Numbered from the stretch's first letter, positions 25,514-34,113 are shown. The stretch is DNA of 64,000 nt from Niveispirillum irakense DSM 11586 (GCF_000429645.1 NZ_KE386935.1:120946-184945), one strand, 5' to 3'. A program made the numbers and translations. Notes: a model not told the origin generated them from the sequence alone.

Positions 25514-25612
25514 CGTCATTCCCGCGCAGGCGGGAATCCAGACAACAGCGAAGCCTTCACTGACTTTCGAAGTTGAAGCGTTTCATGGATTCCCGCCTGC
25601 GCGGGAATGACG
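25514..25612. repeat. Paired extragenic palindrome, GTCATTCCC type, copy 5
   Basis: Inverted arms CGTCATTCCCGCGCAGGCGG and complement around a centre of about 45 bp, the longest of the five. It lies between pccA and the methylmalonyl-CoA mutase gene. As in copy 4, GCGCAGGC replaces GCGAAGGC on both sides. Confidence 0.88.
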
Positions 25613-25683
25613 GTAGGGTGGGTAAGGCCGGGTGCCCATAATTGACCCAGTAAAAGCGTCCCCCCCTCCCCCGGAGACCCCCC

Positions 25684-27837
25684 ATGACCCAGTTCCCCAC
25701 CAAATCCCTCGCCGACTGGGAAGCCCTTGCCGCCAAGGATGTGGGGGCCGGTGCCTCTCTCTCCGACCTCACCCGCACCACGGCGGAGGGCCTGTCGGTC
25801 AAGCCGCTCTACACCGCCGAAGACCTCGAAGGCCTGGAAACCACCGGCACCCTGCCGGGTTTCGCACCCTTCACCCGTGGCCCCCGCGCCACCATGTATG
25901 CGGTGAAGCCCTGGACCATCCGCCAGTATGCCGGCTTCTCCACGGCGGAAGAGAGCAACCGCTTCTACCGCGCCAACCTCGCCGCCGGCCAGATGGGCCT
26001 GTCGGTGGCCTTCGATCTGGCCACCCATCGCGGCTATGACAGTGACCATCCCCGCGTGGTGGGCGATGTCGGCAAGGCCGGCGTGGCGATTGACAGCGTG
26101 GAGGATATGAAAATCCTCTTCGACGGCATCCCGCTGGATAAGATGTCCGTCTCCATGACCATGAACGGGGCCGTGCTGCCCATCCTGGCCATGTATATCG
26201 TGGCCGGTGAGGAACAGGGTGTGCCGACGGAGAAGCTCTCCGGCACCATTCAGAATGATATTCTGAAGGAGTTCATGGTCCGCAACACCTATATCTACCC
26301 GCCCGAACCCAGTATGCGGATCATCGCCGATATTATCGAATACACATCGGGCCACATGCCCAAGTTCAATTCCATCTCCATTTCCGGCTATCACATGCAG
26401 GAGGCGGGGGCCACGGCGGTGCAGGAACTGGCCTTCACCCTGGCCGATGGGCTGGAATATGTCCGCGCAGCGCTCGCCAAGGGCCTGAACGTGGACAAGT
26501 TCGCCCCGCGCCTGTCCTTCTTCTTCGCCATCGGCATGGATTTCTTTATGGAGGTGGCGAAGCTGCGCGCCGCCCGCCTGCTCTGGGCCAAGCTGATGGA
26601 CAAGCATTTCCAGCCAAAGGACGCCCGCTCCCTGGCGCTGCGCACCCATTGCCAGACGTCGGGCGTCTCACTGACCGAGCAAGACCCCTATAACAACGTC
26701 ATCCGCACAACGATTGAGGCGATGGCCGCCATCATGGGCGGCACCCAGTCCCTGCACACCAACAGCTTTGACGAGGCGTTGGGCCTGCCCACCCCGTTCA
26801 GCGCCCGCATCGCCCGCAACACCCAGTTGATCATCGCGGAGGAAACCCGCATCCCCCATGTGGTGGACCCGCTGGGCGGTTCCTATTACGTGGAACACCT
26901 GACCGCCTCCCTGGCCGAAGCGGCGGAAAAGCTGATCGATCAGGTTGAAGAAATGGGCGGCATGACCAAGGCCGTGGAAAGCGGCCTGCCCAAACTGATG
27001 ATTGAGGAAGCCGCCGCAAGGCGTCAGGCCCGCATCGACCGGGGGGAGGAAGTCATTGTCGGCGTCAACAAGTACCGCCCGCAGAACCCGGAAAAGGTTG
27101 ACGTTCTCGACATCGACAATACCGCCGTGCGCGAGGCCCAGGTCGCCCTGCTGCAGCGCATCCGCTCCACCCGCGACGATGCCAAGGTCCGCGAAACCCT
27201 GGCTGCCTTGACCAAGGCCGCGGCCGAGAAATCCGGCAACCTGCTGGCGCTGGCCGTGGATGCCGCCCGCGCCCGCGCCACCGTGGGGGAGATTTCCGAC
27301 GCCATGGAAGAGGTTTTCACCCGTCACCGCGCCGTGATCCGCTCCGTCTCCGGCGTCTATGGTGCCGCTTACGAGGGGGACGAGGGCTTCAAACGCATCC
27401 AGCAGGATGTAGAAGCCTTCGCCGAGGCCGAAGGCCGCCGCCCGCGTATGCTGGTGGTAAAAATGGGCCAGGACGGGCACGACCGGGGTGCGAAGGTCAT
27501 CGCCACCGCCTTTGCCGATATCGGCTTTGACGTCGATGTCGGCGCCCTGTTCCAAACACCGGAGGAAGCCGCCCGCCAGGCCATTGAAAACGACGTGCAT
27601 GTCGTTGGCGTCTCCAGCCTCGCCGCCGGTCACAAGACCCTGGTGCCGCAACTGGCCGCCGCCCTGAAGGAACAGGGTGCCGGCGACATCCTGATCGTCT
27701 GCGGCGGCGTCATCCCGCCCCAGGATTATGATTTCCTGCTGAACGCGGGGGCATCGGCCATCTACGGGCCGGGCACCAACATCCCCAAGGCGGCGGCGGA
27801 GATCATGGAGATGATCAAGACGAAACGGGGGGCGTAA
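25684..27837 (+). CDS. scpA: Methylmalonyl-CoA mutase
   Basis: A 717-residue single-chain cobalamin-dependent mutase converting (R)-methylmalonyl-CoA to succinyl-CoA. The N-terminal TIM-barrel half contains the substrate-channel block [22 protein letters not shown] (about 62-83) and [14 protein letters not shown]. The C-terminal B12-binding domain has [11 protein letters not shown] with the cobalt-ligand His599. It completes the propionyl-CoA route started by PccAB; no epimerase gene is in the window. Its last 207 bp are duplicated at 28928-29131. Confidence 0.96.
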   Translation: MTQFPTKSLADWEALAAKDVGAGASLSDLTRTTAEGLSVKPLYTAEDLEGLETTGTLPGFAPFTRGPRATMYAVKPWTIRQYAGFSTAEESNRFYRANLAAGQMGLSVAFDLATHRGYDSDHPRVVGDVGKAGVAIDSVEDMKILFDGIPLDKMSVSMTMNGAVLPILAMYIVAGEEQGVPTEKLSGTIQNDILKEFMVRNTYIYPPEPSMRIIADIIEYTSGHMPKFNSISISGYHMQEAGATAVQELAFTLADGLEYVRAALAKGLNVDKFAPRLSFFFAIGMDFFMEVAKLRAARLLWAKLMDKHFQPKDARSLALRTHCQTSGVSLTEQDPYNNVIRTTIEAMAAIMGGTQSLHTNSFDEALGLPTPFSARIARNTQLIIAEETRIPHVVDPLGGSYYVEHLTASLAEAAEKLIDQVEEMGGMTKAVESGLPKLMIEEAAARRQARIDRGEEVIVGVNKYRPQNPEKVDVLDIDNTAVREAQVALLQRIRSTRDDAKVRETLAALTKAAAEKSGNLLALAVDAARARATVGEISDAMEEVFTRHRAVIRSVSGVYGAAYEGDEGFKRIQQDVEAFAEAEGRRPRMLVVKMGQDGHDRGAKVIATAFADIGFDVDVGALFQTPEEAARQAIENDVHVVGVSSLAAGHKTLVPQLAAALKEQGAGDILIVCGGVIPPQDYDFLLNAGASAIYGPGTNIPKAAAEIMEMIKTKRGA
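27631..27837 (+). repeat. Direct repeat A: 3' end of the mutase gene
   Basis: These 207 bp (encoding [15 protein letters not shown] to the stop) recur at 28928-29131 in the same orientation with about a dozen to twenty substitutions and a 3-bp length difference. The two copies flank the Fic/VbhA module. Confidence 0.92.
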
Positions 27838-27898
27838 CCGCCCCGTCCGGCGGGCGGATGGGGCAACGCCACCATCCGCATCCCCGCGTCGTCCCGGT

Positions 27899-28474
27899 TC
27901 AGCTGATATAGGCGAGGATAAGCGCCGCCAGCCTATCCTCCCGCCCGCCGAAGCTCTCGATCATGGCGGACAGAACCTCGGCGGGATCAAGCACCCCGTC
28001 ATTGACCGCATAGCCCGCGTTGGCCGCGAGCAGCGTCAGAAAAGTCAGTTGGGTCCGCCCGTTCCCTTCACGGAAGGGGTGAACGGCATTGATCTCGGCC
28101 AGCAGATGCGCCGTGTGCCGCGCAAATTCGTCGGGCGGCAGTTCTGCAACCTTGTCCGGATCGCCATATTCCCGGAAGGCCCGCGCCAATTCGCCCGGTA
28201 TATATTCCGGATAGCAAAACCAGTTGCCCGCCTTGCCCACGCGGATAGACCGGATTTCGCCCGCCCACGCATACACATCCTGGAACAGGTGGCGGTGGAT
28301 ACTCAGATAGTGCGCAACATCAAACTTGCCGGCTGGAAGCGGCTCATCGGCACGAATAAGGAACAGTGCCAGTTCCACCTCATCCAGCGTGTCCTGATCG
28401 GTGATCCCCAGCCGATTGCGAAGAACGGTCGTTCCCGGCAGCCAGAGCGGATCATCATCAGCGCTATAGAGCAA
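27899..28474 (-). CDS. Fic-domain protein (putative AMP-transferase toxin)
   Basis: A 191-residue single-domain Fic protein. The N-terminal block LWLPGTTVLRNRLGITDQDTLDEVE and YAWAGEIRSIRVGKAGNWF are typical of the VbhT-like class. The catalytic loop reads HPFREGNGRTQLTF at 132-145: the catalytic His132, the Glu/Asn/Arg phosphate-binding residues and the first Arg (140) are present. The second Arg of HxFx(D/E)GNGRxxR is Leu143, which may weaken AMP transfer. The start appears to be TTG at 28474, 4 bp after the antitoxin stop, implying translational coupling. Confidence 0.85.
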   Translation of the reverse strand: MLYSADDDPLWLPGTTVLRNRLGITDQDTLDEVELALFLIRADEPLPAGKFDVAHYLSIHRHLFQDVYAWAGEIRSIRVGKAGNWFCYPEYIPGELARAFREYGDPDKVAELPPDEFARHTAHLLAEINAVHPFREGNGRTQLTFLTLLAANAGYAVNDGVLDPAEVLSAMIESFGGREDRLAALILAYIS

Positions 28475-28478
28475 CGCC

Positions 28479-28682
28479 CTACTTCCGTCGCAAAGTTTCC
28501 AGTACCATGGCCCGGCGCTGATCCCCGGAAAGCCCTTGTGCTGTTCCCTTGCTCAACAATGCCGCCATCCGGCCCGACAGGGTCAAGCCTTCGACAGCAC
28601 TGATCTTCTCCCCCAGCGCGCTGGTGAGGATGAACTGGCCAGTCCGGGCCGCCCGGCGAAGGTCGGTGCGATGATCTTTCAT
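28479..28682 (-). CDS. VbhA-like antitoxin for the Fic protein
   Basis: A 67-residue protein directly upstream of fic on the same strand. Its second half, KISAVEGLTLSGRMAALLSK followed by a Gly and a helical tail, lines up with the VbhA antitoxin pattern in which an inhibitory helix with (S/T)xxxE(G/N) blocks the Fic active site. Here the Ser sits three rather than four residues before the Glu, so the motif is shifted by one. Position and size support an antitoxin role. Confidence 0.7.
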   Translation of the reverse strand: MKDHRTDLRRAARTGQFILTSALGEKISAVEGLTLSGRMAALLSKGTAQGLSGDQRRAMVLETLRRK

Positions 28683-28846
28683 GATGGGAAACTATCATAG
28701 TTGCTAGGTGGCCGCCATCCGTTCACCTCCGCCAGATGCCGATGCGCCGCCGCCGCCTTCAAAATGGCGACCGTGTCGACATTGGTCACGGATGGCAGGT
28801 CAGGCAGGGTGTAGGGCGGTTTTAATATGTCGCGCCCAATATGTTC
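28679..28846 (-). pseudogene. Fic N-terminal domain remnant
   Basis: Reading the minus strand from 28846 gives EHIGRDILKPPYTLPDLPS, then VTNVDTVAILKAAAAHRHL and AEVNGW before a stop. This matches the N-terminal helical domain of larger Fic proteins (LPP.L-type opening, then two helices with AHR.LAE). It has no start codon of its own and no Fic catalytic part. Its stop overlaps the start of the VbhA-like gene. It looks like the leftover front of a second Fic gene. Confidence 0.6.
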
Positions 28847-28927
28847 GGAAACCCCGAATTTTTTAACACGTTTTCCCGGTCATGTTCGAGCTTTGAACGA
28901 GAGGCGAACATGTGGGATGGAAGCAGC

Positions 28928-29131
28928 CACAAGACCCTGGTGCCGCAACTGGCCGCCGCCTTGAAGGAACAGGGTGCCGGCGACATCCTGATCGTCTGCG
29001 GCGGCATCATCTCGCCCCAAGATTATGATTTCCTGCTGAACGCGGGAACGGCGGCCATCTACGGGCCGGGAACCAACATCCCCAAGGCGGCGGCGGAGAT
29101 CATGGAGATGATCACGGCCAAGCGGGCGTAG
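28928..29131 (+). pseudogene. Duplicated C-terminal fragment of methylmalonyl-CoA mutase
   Basis: Encodes [15 protein letters not shown] through [16 protein letters not shown], almost identical to the last 69 residues of the mutase. The catalytic barrel and the cobalt-ligand His are absent, so it cannot be functional. An open frame extends upstream to an ATG at 28841, but those residues are unrelated. It probably marks the far boundary of an insertion or an unequal recombination event. A short hairpin CGCGGAT-AAA-ATCCGCG follows its stop (29132-29148). Confidence 0.88.
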
Positions 29132-29258
29132 CGCGGATAAAATCCGCGGGCGTCGCCCCCATCCGCCTCCCTGTCCCCCTTCCGCTGTCCCTTCACCTCG
29201 ACGGAACGCGCAACCCGCCCTTATATGGTCCGTCCCTCAACGGGTGACCACGATACCC

Positions 29259-29603
29259 TCACGCCGCCGCTAGCATCTTACCCCGGTACAGCGGCCGCAT
29301 CACCCGGTCGACATGCGCGCACAGCGGCGTGCCCACCAACTGGTCATAAAGGCAGACATCCACCCGTATCGGCAGATCGCTCTCCATGAACAAGGTGCGG
29401 ATACGGTCGATATCGGCTTGCGTCAACGGTCCGTAGAGCACCAGATCGACATCCTATTCCGGCCGCCACGTCCCCGTCGCACGCGATCCGAACAGGCTGA
29501 TCCGCCCGGCAAAGGGCATCAGCCCCCCCCGGATTACCACCACCTGCGCCGCGCTCAACCCATGGGGTGTCGGCGTGCGTAAGGCGCTTGGCTTGTCATC
29601 CAT
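29259..29603 (-). pseudogene. MNT-type nucleotidyltransferase, nonsense mutation
   Basis: From ATG at 29603 the minus strand reads MDDKPSALRTPTPHGLSAAQ, then IRGGLMPFAGRISLFGSRATGTWRPE, a TAG at 29454-29456, and continues in frame DVDLVLYGPLTQADIDRIRTLF to a normal stop. The GSRATGTWRPExDVDL block is the catalytic signature of minimal nucleotidyltransferases, antitoxins of HEPN toxins. A single TCG-to-TAG change would explain the stop. A restart after the stop would lack the Gly-Ser of the active site. Confidence 0.85.
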
Positions 29604-29640
29604 GTCCGGCCTCCAGCCCCGCCGCCACCCCCGTCATGCG

Positions 29641-29945
29641 CTAGCAAAACGCCTCCAGCACCGGGAAATAAAGCTCGGCGAGCTCTACCACCACCAGATC
29701 GAATTTGGACCGATCATAGGTATGGGCCATGTGGTTGCGCGCATCCAATGCCAGCATCCACAACCTCCCCATTCCCAATGATCCGTGCCGCGAAGCCCGC
29801 GCGGATGGTGGCCGCCGGTGTCACCGTGTCCAACACCAAGCCCGACTGTTACAGATAATCCTTCACCAACTTCCGGCTTAGCTCCCAGGTAAACGAGAAC
29901 CGCTGGACCGCCTCCTTCTTCTCCAAGCCAACACTGGCACGCTAA
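29641..29945 (-). pseudogene. HEPN (HI0074-like) partner, frameshifted
   Basis: The minus strand contains fragments of a nucleotidyltransferase-associated HEPN protein: LEKKEAVQRFSFTWELSRKL and VKDYL followed by an in-frame stop, then TIRAGFAARIIGNGEVVDA, then in another frame DARNHMAHTYDRSKFDLVV to a stop at 29641. RNHMAH is the HEPN RNase motif R-x4-H. So the toxin half of the MNT/HEPN pair is also broken, by one stop and at least one frameshift. The remaining stretch 29946-30163 shows nothing recognisable. Confidence 0.75.
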
Positions 29946-30163
29946 ACAGCAGCAGCCGCTTTTAAAGCCATAGCATCGGTCTATCATTCCCCCCCCAGCT
30001 CCTGCTGTAAGTAGCTCCTCCAGCCTGCTGGATTTCAATCCTGATCCATACTGTTTTATTCAAGATACAATATTCTCTGGCATGTGATTAGCAGTTCCTT
30101 GATCGACCAAAATTTATGCTAAGCTATCTTAAAATCTGATAAGCCGACGATCGGATATAAGAG

Positions 30164-31609
30164 ATGAAAATCTTCTCAACAGAATTTCCCTTAGAAGCCA
30201 AGCCGAGCAACGCAGAAATTGTTAGTCGAGTGGTTGCGTGGCTTCGTGGCATGAGACGTAGCGTCGTACTAAGTGGTGATAATGAAGTTGACTTGGATAG
30301 CGACGCCCCGCTCTTAAAATCACCAAACGGTGAGGAGTTGCGATTCAGATTTCTGACTCTTGAGAATGGGGATCAAGCTATTGGATTTCGCCACGACATT
30401 CCAGATGATGATTCAAGGCTTTGGAGAACTGAAATGGTTCTCAAGAGAAAGCATGGCGACCAAGACATAGTTCGTCTACGAACACAATGCATTGCGCTGA
30501 ATAGTGCCGCCAAGATAGAGACTCCAAAGAAGCCGTATTTAATTAAGTCAATACTACAGTCTAATTGGGGTGGAGATGATATTTTATTCAAAGTATCGGA
30601 TGCGCCATTTTGGGCCAACGATACCAGCAAGGATCTTGAAATTGCGGAAGCAATTATAAATGGCAAATCTAGCAGTAAACTACCCGTTATTTATGTTTCT
30701 GCCGCTGGCAATAGAGCGTGGGATATTAAAGAAGACAGAATCGAAGACATGGCGTATCAGCTTGGAGGAATATCTCATGTATTTATAGAGCCGAGCCGAT
30801 CATTTTCATATTTATTACGAGACAAAACATTCGGCAGAAATGTGTATGGCGGCGCCGTAGGTATATATCTACCGAATATAGGCCAATCGCGTCGATTTTA
30901 TATTGGCGGATACATTAGAAATCAAGAAGAACTGATCGAGTCTGTTATAAATTATGCTGTTTTTATCAAAGGTCAGTTGCCGGCAGACGGCTGGGACTGG
31001 GCTGAACTCCAAGAACAGGCTCTTCGTCAGCAGCGAGAACATTCGAAAAGAAAACTTAAATTAAAAGAAATGCAATCTTTATACGAAGAAGAAATTTTTC
31101 ATTTAAAAGAACAAATAGCGCAACTTAAAGACAAAGCATTTACCTCCACTTCTGCCGATGCACTTAATGACGATAAGTTGCATATCGATAGTGTTTTATT
31201 AAATTTCGCTGGGCCGGAGATATATCCAGGAGAGTTCATTGATCGCATTAGATTGGCATCACACCTAGCGATGAAACATAGTGAACACGAAGGACTTGAC
31301 GCACGATCAATAGCAGTACTTGGATGTATTTCTAAAATAAACCCCACAACTGGTCTCAATGAGCTTTTACAAGATTTGGAAAGGTCAACAAAAGATCCGA
31401 ATAGAATGGCTGGGCAACTGGTTAGCCTATTAAGCCGGCATGGATACCGCGAGAAGGATCAAAATAAACATATACGCTTAGAGTCTAAAACTGGATTTAA
31501 GGGGCTCCAAGCAATAACAATTGCGACTACCCCAAGCGACAATAGGGGTATAAAAAATGCAAGAAAGCAAATAGAACGAACCCTAGGGCTAACAAAACTT
31601 AAGGAATAA
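30164..31609 (+). CDS. AT-rich orphan protein, candidate accessory or defence gene
   Basis: A 481-residue protein I do not recognise. The gene uses many A/T-ending codons and is far less GC-rich than anything else here, a clear sign of transfer. Visible features are an N-terminal mixed domain (about 1-130, with LWRTEMVLKRKHGDQDIVRLRTQC), a conserved-looking middle (LPVIYVSAAGNRAWDI, then HVFIEPSRSFSYLL, then YGGAVGIYLP, about 183-250), a coiled coil rich in Lys/Glu/Gln (about 283-332), and a C-terminal helical region (about 340-480). No membrane segment or nuclease motif is seen. It is intact while all its neighbours are decayed, which argues that it is maintained. Confidence 0.75.
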   Translation: MKIFSTEFPLEAKPSNAEIVSRVVAWLRGMRRSVVLSGDNEVDLDSDAPLLKSPNGEELRFRFLTLENGDQAIGFRHDIPDDDSRLWRTEMVLKRKHGDQDIVRLRTQCIALNSAAKIETPKKPYLIKSILQSNWGGDDILFKVSDAPFWANDTSKDLEIAEAIINGKSSSKLPVIYVSAAGNRAWDIKEDRIEDMAYQLGGISHVFIEPSRSFSYLLRDKTFGRNVYGGAVGIYLPNIGQSRRFYIGGYIRNQEELIESVINYAVFIKGQLPADGWDWAELQEQALRQQREHSKRKLKLKEMQSLYEEEIFHLKEQIAQLKDKAFTSTSADALNDDKLHIDSVLLNFAGPEIYPGEFIDRIRLASHLAMKHSEHEGLDARSIAVLGCISKINPTTGLNELLQDLERSTKDPNRMAGQLVSLLSRHGYREKDQNKHIRLESKTGFKGLQAITIATTPSDNRGIKNARKQIERTLGLTKLKE

Positions 31610-31614
31610 ATAGG

Positions 31615-32032
31615 TCACCCCAGAACCTCCCACCACGGGCACACCTCCGGAAACCGTCCCTTCGACAGTCCGGTTTCCGCCACCGCCAGTAATACCGCCT
31701 TGCGATAGGCATCCCCCAACGCCGCCTCCAGCCCCACCCGCAGGCTGGGATTGTCCGCCAACAGATAGGCCAGATCGTCACGCTGGACGGCAATGGTAGC
31801 CTCCCAGTTTGCCCTCGCCGTTCCGGCTGATATTCCCATTTCAGCAAATGCATCAGCAGGACGGAGAGGCGGCTGATCAATTCCCGCTTTTCACGCCGCC
31901 CATGCTTTCAACTTCCTCGGTGAAATGGATTATATAGGCCTCGTCCAGTTTGCCGGCGCGCAGCAAGGCCACCTTTTACTGCGTCCAGGCGTAGAAGTCC
32001 CTCTCGTAGAGATCATGGAGCTTGCCATCCAC
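31615..32032 (-). pseudogene. DUF29-family gene, nonsense and frameshifts
   Basis: The minus strand from a GTG at 32032 reads VDGKLHDLYERDFYAWTQ, then TAA at 31976-31978, then KVALLRAGKLDEAYIIHFTE and EVESMGG, a frame change, MISRLSVLLMHLLKWEYQPERR, another frame change, and ANWEATIAVQRDDLAYLLAD onward to ETGLSKGRFPEVCPW. This order of blocks is the DUF29 family (YxxDFYAWTQEQAxLLR ... LLxHLLKWxYQPE ... FPExCPW). At least three lesions make it non-functional. Confidence 0.85.
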
Positions 32033-32159
32033 GGCATCGCCCTCCGCTGGCTCGCCGATACCGCCAATCTGGCGCGAAAACCCGTTCCGTCCACCCCAGG
32101 TCGGGCCGATCTCGCCGCGCCTGCACCCTGACCAACACCTCTTTCACATCAAACAAGGC

Positions 32160-32333
32160 CCGTCCGCCACTCTCCTTACCCTCATTCCAGGCATCCTGGC
32201 GGTGGGCGCGTTTAAGCTACCAGTCGCGCACGATCTCGCTGGTGGTGGCGTAATCGCCGGTGGCCACGGCGTCGCGCATGGCCGAAAGCTGGTCACCCGT
32301 CACAGCGGTGCTGATCTTATGGATGTCCCGCAT
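32160..32333 (-). pseudogene. ParD/RHH-like antitoxin remnant
   Basis: From ATG at 32333 the minus strand reads MRDIHKISTAVTGDQLSAMR, then DAVATGDYATTSEIVRDW and a TAG at 32217-32219, with the frame reopening as LKRAHRQDAWNEGKESGGRA. The pattern (hydroxyl-rich strand, then AVxxGxYATxSEIVRDWxLKR) is that of ribbon-helix-helix ParD-type antitoxins. The partner toxin is not visible. The remaining bases to 32491 contain no gene. Confidence 0.65.
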
Positions 32334-32491
32334 CGCCAGGGATTCTATGGTAGCAACAGGTAGTAAAATCTACGCCCACAAAGCACCTCCGTCGATCCCC
32401 AGCTTCAAAGCTCCTGCCCCACCCCGTCCTTGCCCTCCCCCACACACCATGATAGGATTAAATACCCCAAACCCAATCGCTGGAGCCTATC

Positions 32492-33610
32492 ATGTCCTAT
32501 AACCCCAACCTCCCGCCTCACCCGCTGGACCCTGCCACCATTGACCCCGCCTTTGCCGCCCTGTCGGAGCGGGAGAAGCGGGATGCGTGGTGGAAGGGGA
32601 CGGGCGATCCGGAGGCGGAGCGGGCGGGGGATGATGTTAATTATGCTTATGACGATATGTTCATCGAAGGGCTGAACAGCCGCAACCGCACCGACCAGCA
32701 ATGGGCGGAAGTGGCCTATTATCTGGCAACGGGCGCCACATTGACCGATGTGGCGCATTATTTCGGTATGGCGCGCAGCACCATCTGGCGGGCAATTCAG
32801 CGCTCCCCCGGCCTGCGTCGGCGCATCGTGGCGGAACGGGAAATGCTGCGGCGGGAAACGGACAGCCGCTTTGTCGCCCTGCGTCAGTCTGTGGTGGAAG
32901 GGCTGTATCAGGCCGTCAATGCCGGCAATATCCGCGCCATTCTCTGGGCCGCGAACCGGCTGGAACTGGGCGGCCCGCTGCTGCGGGGGGAAGAAGCGCC
33001 TGTTGAGAAGGAATTTCGGCCTATCCGCCGTCCCATCCCCCGCCCGGCACGCATCGCCCGGTGCCAGAAAAAGGCCACCCCGCCGGACGCCATCCCGGCC
33101 CCCCTGCCCGGCGAGGGCCTGCCGCCAATGCCGGCCTTCCTGTCGGACACGGTCATGCAACCCATGGCCACCGTGATGGCATCACCAATGGCCGAGACCT
33201 TGGCCCAAACCATGGCCCCGCCGGCCACCCCGCCCCATCCCGCGCATGCGCCCTCCCGCAGCATGGTGGATGGCGTGGGGAATGATCCGACCGAAGGTGC
33301 CGCCCCCGTACCCCCAACCGCCTCCTCCGCGGCTGACCCCTGCCCGCTTTCAGCCCCGGCGGCCCCTGCAGCACAGGGGGCGGATGAGGTCTCGGATCAG
33401 CCGCCCCCTCCCCCGGCCGGCGGGAAACCCCGGATGCCCGTCCGCCAGCTCTGTTTGCGGATACGCTGCCCGCTGGTGCTGGCGGATAAGCTGGCCGGCA
33501 CATTAAACCCCTTCCCCAGCGCGGCCCATGTCCGCCTCACCCCGCCTTTGAAGCGGGATGGTGGGGAGGAATTGAATGTCTGGCGCCCCGCCACCCGCCG
33601 GTTCCGCTAA
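32492..33610 (+). CDS. Helix-turn-helix protein with long proline-rich tail
   Basis: A 372-residue protein of unknown role. The N-terminal third is ordered, with a clear helix-turn-helix at about 82-101 (GATLTDVAHYFGMARSTIWR) and a following helical stretch (VAEREMLRRETDSRFVALRQ) that reads like a small DNA-binding or terminase-small-like module. Residues about 170-320 are low-complexity Pro/Ala/Met-rich, and the last 45 regain order (RQLCLRIRCPLVLADKLAG). A ribosome site and partner genes are not obvious. It borders the decayed toxin-antitoxin patch on one side and the sigma-54 promoter region on the other. Confidence 0.7.
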   Translation: MSYNPNLPPHPLDPATIDPAFAALSEREKRDAWWKGTGDPEAERAGDDVNYAYDDMFIEGLNSRNRTDQQWAEVAYYLATGATLTDVAHYFGMARSTIWRAIQRSPGLRRRIVAEREMLRRETDSRFVALRQSVVEGLYQAVNAGNIRAILWAANRLELGGPLLRGEEAPVEKEFRPIRRPIPRPARIARCQKKATPPDAIPAPLPGEGLPPMPAFLSDTVMQPMATVMASPMAETLAQTMAPPATPPHPAHAPSRSMVDGVGNDPTEGAAPVPPTASSAADPCPLSAPAAPAAQGADEVSDQPPPPPAGGKPRMPVRQLCLRIRCPLVLADKLAGTLNPFPSAAHVRLTPPLKRDGGEELNVWRPATRRFR

Positions 33611-33617
33611 GGCGCAT

Positions 33618-33645
33618 ACGCAACAGAAACGAAAATCTGTTGCGT
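33618..33645. other. Stem-loop after the HTH gene
   Basis: Perfect 10-bp inverted repeat ACGCAACAGA-N8-TCTGTTGCGT eight bases after the stop codon, followed by AGCGTTGCGTAAGC but no T-run. It may be a factor-dependent terminator or an mRNA 3' stabiliser. The rest of 33646-33873 shows no gene. Confidence 0.7.
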
Positions 33646-33873
33646 AGCGTTGCGTAAGCAGCGGAGGCCAGCCCGCCGCCCTTATGCCCCCTTGACCTTA
33701 CACATCCCGTCAGATCGCCACCGCCTGCCCGGACCGGGAAAGGACGGGCGCTCCCCTGCGCCGCTGCTGGAAAATCAATTTTCCGACCACTCAAATCGCA
33801 AAATTCACCACACCCATATCCATTTTCACCACAGGACCGCCTGATATTTTCCAGAATATAGCAAAAATCCAGT

Positions 33874-33889
33874 TGGCACGCCCTTTGCT
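33874..33889 (+). promoter_or_regulatory. Sigma-54 (RpoN) promoter
   Basis: TGGCACG-CCCT-TTGCT matches the -24/-12 consensus at every conserved base, with exactly 10 bp between the invariant GG (33875-33876) and GC (33887-33888). It is correctly oriented and 56 bp upstream of the start of the first small membrane protein. Such promoters need an enhancer-binding activator; none is encoded nearby. The AT-rich stretch 33780-33870 upstream could hold the enhancer or an IHF site. Confidence 0.85.
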
Positions 33890-33945
33890 CTAATGGGTTC
33901 ATCGGCGGATCACCCGCCAGCGACATTCCAAAGATGGAGATCACG

Positions 33946-34113
33946 ATGACCCGCATGACCAGCACCGCCGCCGCCGACCGCTTCGCCGCTGAAGAAGGTT
34001 TCATGGGCCTGACCGCCGGCCTGATCCCGGCCAGCACGATGGAGCGGGTGGAAATGGCCCTGGTCCTGGGCTGCGGCATCATGATGACCCTGCTGCTGCA
34101 CGCCTTCCTCTGA
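33946..34113 (+). CDS. Tiny single-pass membrane protein 1 (sigma-54 driven)
   Basis: A 55-residue protein, MTRMTSTAAADRFAAEE at the start and one hydrophobic helix at the end. The C-terminal half IPAS-TMERVEMALVLGC-GIMMTLLLHAFL contains a conserved ERVEMA-x-VLGC-x3-MTLLL block shared with the next gene. A GGAG sits about 9 bases before the ATG. Composition predicts an N-terminus outside the bilayer and a C-terminal membrane helix with a Cys near its start. No family is recognised. The promoter type points to an inducible stress or nutrient response. Confidence 0.8.
   Translation: MTRMTSTAAADRFAAEEGFMGLTAGLIPASTMERVEMALVLGCGIMMTLLLHAFL

Noticed and set aside
29685-30038. 117-codon minus-strand frame
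   Set aside because: It is an alternative frame over the broken HEPN gene, rich in Gly/Cys/Trp, with no family pattern.
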